Below, one piece after another: positions 58,298-64,000 of a stretch of 64,000 nucleotides of DNA. Both the position numbers and the translations under genes were made by a program. Below the pieces are notes generated by a model. That model searched no databases. It was not told the origin of the DNA and was given only the letters and a program-made list of their open reading frames with translations. This DNA is from Agrypnia vestita (lineage: Eukaryota > Arthropoda > Insecta > Trichoptera > Phryganeidae), in the NCBI GenBank assembly GCA_016648135.1, contig JADDOH010001999.1, positions 154,607 through 218,606 on the forward strand. The letters are read 5' to 3'. Position 1 is the stretch's first letter; each line of letters opens with the position of its first letter.

Positions 58298-58513
58298 GAG
58301 CGGATAATGATTTATTTTCGTTTCGCGGGAATCGGATAACGTAGGCAGATAGGAAAGTTAACTATAATTCCATTATATTTATCTGTAGACTGACGCTCTA
58401 TCGAGGAGCGAATAATGATTCATTTTCGTTTCGCGGGAGTCGAATAACGTAGGCGGGTAGAGAAGTTAACTATAATTCTATTATATTTATCTGTAGACTA
58501 ACGCTCTTCAGGC
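58298..58513 (+). repeat. 108-bp direct tandem duplication
   Basis: Unit 1 starts GAGCGGATAATGATTTATTT at 58298; unit 2 starts GAGCGAATAATGATTCATTT at 58406. They differ at a handful of bases across the unit. Non-coding. Confidence 0.85.
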
Positions 58514-58779
58514 TTTTACAACAGATAGGTAATTGTGCAATGACGGTATATACAGTTAGGAAAGAGATAACGATAATGTGTAAGCATATTAATGGCACGA
58601 CAAGAAAATAATATACTCGAATATAGTTACAATATATTAACTATCTAATCACTACAAACCTGTCCTACGTTAGCGTAGTTTCAACAGGACGGGTAACGTG
58701 TATACGATTGGCTATTCTAGCTCAGATTTCGCCGGGTTTGCTAGTAATAACCACAAAACATAATTGGAACAAGTGTATT

Positions 58780-59170
58780 CAATTCAATTCAATTCAATTC
58801 AATTTATTTCATGATAATATGTACATGACAAACAAAATGTTTAAGGCATACATATTAGAAGTATATATCAAAAATGAAAATATTTAATAAATTAAAAATA
58901 ACATAAATCTGGTCAAAGGTGTAGGAGAGTCCCGCTTCGGAAAACCCCCTCAGACACATGGAATATATCAATACCCAGAGCGATTTTGTTCAGCATGGCT
59001 GTGGCTCTTCCAACAGGCATAACCATCGGCAGGTTGGTCCTGTATATTGGAATGTGAAACAATCTATGCTGACGATGTCTAGTGTAATTATCAGGAGCAT
59101 ACAAACCAATGCTCTGCATAATTTGAGGATTATCAATCATACCGCGCAACAATCTAGATAAGAATATTGT
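58780..59170 (-). mobile_element. Jockey-like LINE, C-terminal end and 3' tail
   Basis: The minus-strand frame encodes RGMIDNPQIMQSIGLYAPDN, then RHRQHRLFHIPIYRTNLPMV, and a closing ...DIFHVSEGVFRS. The RHRLF.vP.yRTN....a...r motif ends many Jockey-type proteins. About 110 bp of 3' UTR follow and the copy ends in a (TTGAA)n tail, seen as CAATT repeats at 58782-58803. The 5' side is truncated near 59170. Confidence 0.75.
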
Positions 59171-60844
59171 AAATAAAATAATATGAATTTGCGGCCCATA
59201 TACACATGAAATAAAAGGATAAAGCGTATGGGGATCTTATAGATGGATGGATAAATGAAACAAATATATATAGGAGTAAATGCAAGTAAAAAGCAAGCAT
59301 ATAAGTACCAAAAACATAGGAGAACATAGTGTGATAGAAATTCGAAGACGGGAGGAACAATAATGTGAAGTGGAACGGATATAGCAAGAGCATGTAATAA
59401 TGATAAACGTACAAATACAGACAACTACTTGAGACCGATTCGACAGATACTAGCAATCTTTCAACACACCTCTAAGAACATGGTGAGCGGTATATAGTTA
59501 TCAGCGGAGGCGTCCAGTGCCTTGGCAATGGAATGAGCACTGAATTAATCCGACGCCTTGCCTGCGGCACTGGAGGTTTATTTACTTATTTGTTTTATTT
59601 GTTTTCATTTATTGGGTTTCTTACAGCCATATAATTAATCAATCTTTGAAGAAAAGACAATAATTGATGCACAGAGTTTTGGGCCAATTACGCGAAAACA
59701 CATACATACAATCGATAAAAGAATAATAAAAACATGTCCAATAGTGGGTTGTGTGAGTGTGTATCTGTGTGTTTATTTATTTGTTTATTTATTTTGTTTT
59801 GGGAAAAAATTAAAAGCAAAACGATCTTAAAAATCTTCCACTGAATTTAAAAATTTAATTTAACTTACATTAATAGTTTATTGTGTTATAGCGAATAGTA
59901 CTCTTCCAGTATTATATTGTTCGAGAATATTCACTGTCTATGTAACATAGTTATCTTGTGGATCAATCTTACTGCCAATAAAAATAATAATAAATGGTTA
60001 CAAATTATGTTTAAATTCCGCAACGGAGGGAGCTAATACGTCCCTGTGCGCGGAGAGTCGCGGCCAAAAGACAGGATTCATTGGATGGTTCACGAGAAAA
60101 GATCGCCCAAAATTAATTTAAAATTAGGTATAGTACCTTTGGATGATTGTTATATCTAGGTATGCAGTGTGCACGTGGTGAATATATGGAAATTGATCCC
60201 ATGATATAGCGGCCAAGAAACGTTAAATTTCCGATAAAGACGAGTGGAAATACGAGGGAACGGGGCATAATAATGGTAGATAATGAAGAAACATCAACTA
60301 TGATTAGGGGAGTACCCGATAGATTGTAGTTACGGTTGATCAAACGACAATATGGACTGAACTTAGAAATTAAATATTAAAAATTAATTATCGCGCTTGT
60401 GAAGCGAGTTCAATTCGTCCGAAGCCACTGAGTCCGTCCCAAATAGGCACAGGGATGGAGACAGAGACGGCAACAGGAGGTGGGATCAACTGACATATCC
60501 GAGTGGAGATATGGTTTTTTTTTGCCAAATTGAATCTTAGGAACAAAGAATTTGGTTTCAAGGAAAGTAGGATATTGAAAATCCTGGAAACACACGACTT
60601 AGGACCTTTGGCTGCTAGGGGGGGTTTAAAATGTCAAGACACAGCAGAAATCAGGCAGTTGGTGTGAAGCGTCTACGGGACGTGAAATCCGCGTCGGTTG
60701 TTTTTTTGAGTGAAAGTTGCCGTCGACTTGGAGTGTCCAGTGGATATAGTGAAAATTATAGTTTGATTTCAAGTGAAAGTTGTGTACGGGTAAATATATC
60801 CTTCGACATTGTTGGTTGCTCACGTTAAAAGAAAAGGGGGGTAC
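59171..60844. other. Mostly unidentified; possible LINE tail and hairpin
   Basis: TCCAGTGCC at 59510 and GGCACTGGA at 59564 form a small inverted repeat. 59575-59620 is a TTTATT-rich tract followed by CTTACAGCCATATAATTAAT, as in a minus-strand LINE 3' end. 60030-60830 is more balanced in composition with short frames but no domain I recognise. Confidence 0.3.
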
Positions 60845-61506
60845 GGGTTTGATTTTATTTTATAAAGGGTAATTAATCTGGCATATCGGAACTTCGGAAA
60901 TCACTATGTTCTATAAAGTTAATTATTTTTGTCGTCTTACTAGGTTCACAGAATAATATTCGCAGAATTTCAGGAAACGGTAGAGTTCAAATTTAGTTAA
61001 ATTCTCGTTTTACTAAGTATAGTATTGGCGGATCTCTGGAAACTAGCTGTGCGTTATAAAGATACCTATTTTATGCTAAACACGCGGGAAATTGTTAATA
61101 AATCTTGTAAAAATACCTATCTTATGCTAAATACGCGAGGTCCTGTTAAAAGAGTTTTAACTCAGAGTGCGGGTTTGATTTTATTTTATAAAGGTAATTA
61201 ATCTGGCATATCGGAACTTCGGAAATCACTATGTTCTATAAAGTTAATTATTTTTGTCGTCTTACTAGGTTCACAGAATAATATTCGCAGAATTTCAGGA
61301 AAAGGTAGAGTTCAAATTTAGTTAAATTTTCGTTTTACTAAGTATAGTATTGGCGGATCTCTGGAAACTAGCTGTGCGTTATAAAGATACCTATTTTACG
61401 CTAATCACGCGGGAAGCTGTTAAAAGATAAAGGAGTTGTTACTAACAGATTCGATTTTAAATAAGTCTTATAAAATACCTATCTTTGCTAAATACGCGAG
61501 GTCTCA
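60845..61506 (+). repeat. Tandem duplication, period about 326 bp
   Basis: The copies starting GGGTTTGATTTTATTTTATA at 60845 and 61171 agree almost base for base for about 240 bp, then differ by indels. They form the left part of the degenerate array that runs to 63110. Confidence 0.85.
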
Positions 61507-63110
61507 TTTTAATTTTTACATTTGTAAGGCATATAATATTTCGTTATATGAAATGTTTCGATTAGACCGGGTTTATTTTAGTTATCGAAAGAATATTTAG
61601 TTTATTTTAATAATTTTTTTTGTTTATGGTTAATAGTAAGAGTCCGTTAAAATTATAGCGAGTAAATTCTGGGATTAAAAATACGTCTAGTGAAAAATAT
61701 ATGGCTGATCTCGCGGGGTATCAGGTTCAGCCCATAATAATCTAGATTTCCATTTCGTTTAAAATTATATAGAGTAATTTCGTGAGAGTCGGGACTTATT
61801 TACAATTTTACAGATGTATGAAATTTCATTATTCTAAAAAATTATATAAAATAATCTCGTGGGGGTCGGGGTTTATTTACGGTTTTACAGAAGTACAAGT
61901 TTCACTATTTTATAAAGTATATAAAATTGCTTCCGTTCGGCCCGGGTTATCTTATATTATATAGGAAAACATAGGTCCCGCGCTATTAAAACATATAAAA
62001 ACGTTTCATGTGGCCGGGATTATTACGCGCGTTGGGGAAAGTCTATAAGGTAAAAAAAAATATGTTTAATTTGATTCTGGTTATTTTATATTTTATGAAA
62101 GATATTTGCCTCGCGGACTTAAACTATGAAAAATGTTTCAATTAGTTCTGGTTATACATTAGGAGTGATGTAAACTTCGCGATTGTATAATTTGGGGTAC
62201 TTCGTACTGTACGAAGACGTAAATCTCGCGTATAAAAACGTGTATAAAAAAAAAACGTATATCATGTATTCAAACATATAAAAACTTCTAGTACATTGTT
62301 TCGTTAGACCGGGGTTGTATTATACTTATAAAGATGTTATAGGACCTCGTTATATTGAAAATATATAAAAACCGCCTGGGGCCGGGTCTTCTTATTTATA
62401 AACTATATAAGATTTCGTTACATTTAGTTATATAAAATGCTATCGTTCAGGAATTCGCGTTTCATTTTAAGCATATATAAATATAGGGTCCCGTTTTAAA
62501 CAATGTTAGTGTTTCGTTTAGAATTCGCGCCTTCATTTAATAAATATGAAACATGTAGATTCCAATTAGAACTATTTTAAAATGATTCGTTTAGGAATTC
62601 GCGTCTTTGTCTTTGCGTCGCGTGAAACTTATAATATTCGTGTTGAGCTAAACGTGTGAACATAGAAACACTTCAGTTTTGACCGCTATTTTGTTTACTA
62701 TGCCTAGGACGTTCTTGCGGTATATTAGACTTGATGGTAAAATTTAAACCCTTACTCTGTTTAAAATATACGTAGTGTCTCCGCCTAGATTGGCTTCACG
62801 ATATACTTTATGAAATTTGTAAGTTCCGTTGTACTAAAATTGTATAAAATTACCTTCGTTTAGATCGGGTTATATCATATTCCTCGTGGAACGCGTAAAC
62901 CTCGTTGTCCTGAAACTAAATAAGGATGCCTCATCTAGACCGGGTTCATTTTACATTTTAGGGAGAATATAAGTCCCGCGTCTTTCACTACATAAAATGG
63001 ATTTGGTAAGATTGGGGTTGTTTATACTCGTAGGAATTACAGAATTCCGTTATTCCTAAACCATATTAAAATGATAAATTATATTAAAATGATTTAAAAT
63101 ATATTAAAAT
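61507..63110 (+). repeat. Degenerate satellite-like array, about 75-bp unit
   Basis: Variants of GTTTCGATTAGACCGGGTTT followed by TATTTTATA and then a CCCGCG/CTCGCG block recur many times: near 61556, 61927, 62006, 62063, 62134, 62299, 62365, 62855 and 62936. The units at 61761 and 61838 (AAAATTATAT start) are clearly adjacent copies 77 bp apart. No coding frames. Spacing is irregular, so the units have drifted far. Confidence 0.55.
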
Positions 63111-63147
63111 TTTCCGGAGAGTGGATATCAAGTATTCGAGATGATAA

Positions 63148-63470
63148 TAAAATTATTTATTTATTTATTTTTATTTATTTGTTTACGCCCATTAGGCTTT
63201 TACATAAAGAGTATAAAATAAATTTCAAAAAGCACATACATTAAAAGTGTCAGGAATAGCACCAAATCATGAGTATAAAAATTAAAAATGTAGAGTAGGT
63301 AACGAGCAGCAATGCGTATAGGCTTTTACATGAAAAAATATATCATAAAATTAAAAGAACATACATTAAACAATATAAATTACAAGTAGCAAATTATTAA
63401 AAGTACCGGAATAGAACCAAAACATGAGTACAGAAATTAAAAATATAAAGTACAAAGCGGCAATGTGTAC
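63148..63470 (-). repeat. Duplicated AT-rich repeat, possibly LINE 3' UTR
   Basis: Two copies start AGGCTTTTACAT at 63194 and 63320 and share CATGAGTA.A.AAATTAAAAA. An ATTTATTTATTT tract precedes them, as at the tail of a minus-strand LINE. No coding remnant identifies the family. Confidence 0.4.
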
Positions 63471-64000
63471 GAAAAATATATATAACCCACCATTACATAT
63501 TAACAGCTGAAGTCAGTAACGAAGCAGTATTGCCTCTTTAAGTGTAAACTTTACTTTCTCCAGACTGTCGACGAAGATGTCAATCATGCAACCATATTCA
63601 TTACATTATATTAAGAATAATATAATTTTGTTATCAATGCACAAACTTGGCAATGAACTACCTACATATGTCGACATTTTAAATCTATCTCTCTCAAAAT
63701 TTAAAAAACACTATATGATCATTTCTTTTCAAAATATTAAATTTTTATATAATGTCTTAAATTTTTTATATATATAGCTGGCTATTCAAATTTAATATTG
63801 CTATATTATCGGTGAGTAAAAATTTCTGAGATCACTACTTTACACCTTTCGCATATATACTTTTTTTTTTTCATAAATGTCTAACCTCATTATGTTTAAA
63901 TTGTGTATATATACCTTTTACATCTATACCCTTTATTTTTCTTTTACATTTAATCGTTTGTTGTATTTTAATTATGTATAAACCTGCTACTTTACACTTT
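63471..64000. other. No identified feature
   Basis: AT-rich to the end of the window. A 66-codon frame at 63577 has no domain. Confidence 0.3.

Noticed and set aside
1..64000. CRISPR arrays, bacterial operons or prophage
   Set aside because: No regularly spaced direct repeats with unique spacers and no prokaryotic gene organisation; the content is that of an arthropod nuclear genome.

Overview
This window looks like gene-poor, AT-rich nuclear DNA from an insect or other arthropod, probably not a dipteran. The clues are an interstitial TTAGG-type repeat, a mariner, Penelope-like elements, several lineages of non-LTR retrotransposon, Helitrons, Gypsy-type solo LTRs and many foldback MITEs, with almost no open coding sequence. 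I cannot name the species.

Only one stretch looks like a host gene: the last exon (28390-28895, minus strand) of a single-pass membrane protein. It has a clear 3' splice site, a GC-rich open frame, a stop codon and a downstream AATAAA. No upstream exon was found before the window ends at 64000, so the preceding intron or introns are probably very long.

Nearly everything else I can support is mobile-element sequence. (1) Non-LTR retrotransposons: family A (GRPRKTW-type C-terminus, TAAG-repeat tail; copies near 8.8, 11.9, 13.0, 32.0, 41.9, 47.6-48.9 and 54.0 kb), family B (16.7 and 40.7 kb), family C (31.4, 44.8 and 45.8 kb), a CR1/L2-like element (52.4 kb, with a second 3' end at 27.4 kb) and Jockey-like pieces (43.5 and 59.0 kb). 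(2) Penelope-like elements: a GIY-YIG endonuclease fragment at 45.3-45.7 kb, followed by a terminal repeat carrying a hammerhead-ribozyme-like core, plus inverted terminal-repeat foldbacks at 38.0, 39.65 and 46.85 kb. A second, more compact hammerhead-like core lies at 19.0 kb and degraded relatives occur elsewhere. (3) LTR elements: five related LTR copies at 10.5, 15.1, 21.3, 22.9 and 34.5 kb. (4) DNA elements: a mariner with an internal deletion (55.1-56.0 kb), two Tc1/mariner-like fossils, a pogo/Tigger-like element (19.1 kb), two Helitrons (9.06 and 51.3 kb), a long-arm MITE family with five copies, and several other foldbacks.

The right end (60.8-63.1 kb) is a degenerate tandem array unlike the rest. 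The parts most worth following up are the ribozyme-bearing Penelope foldbacks, this array, and the lone terminal exon. Element families were recognised by eye from conserved motifs. Boundaries are therefore approximate unless a terminal motif or target-site duplication is described.
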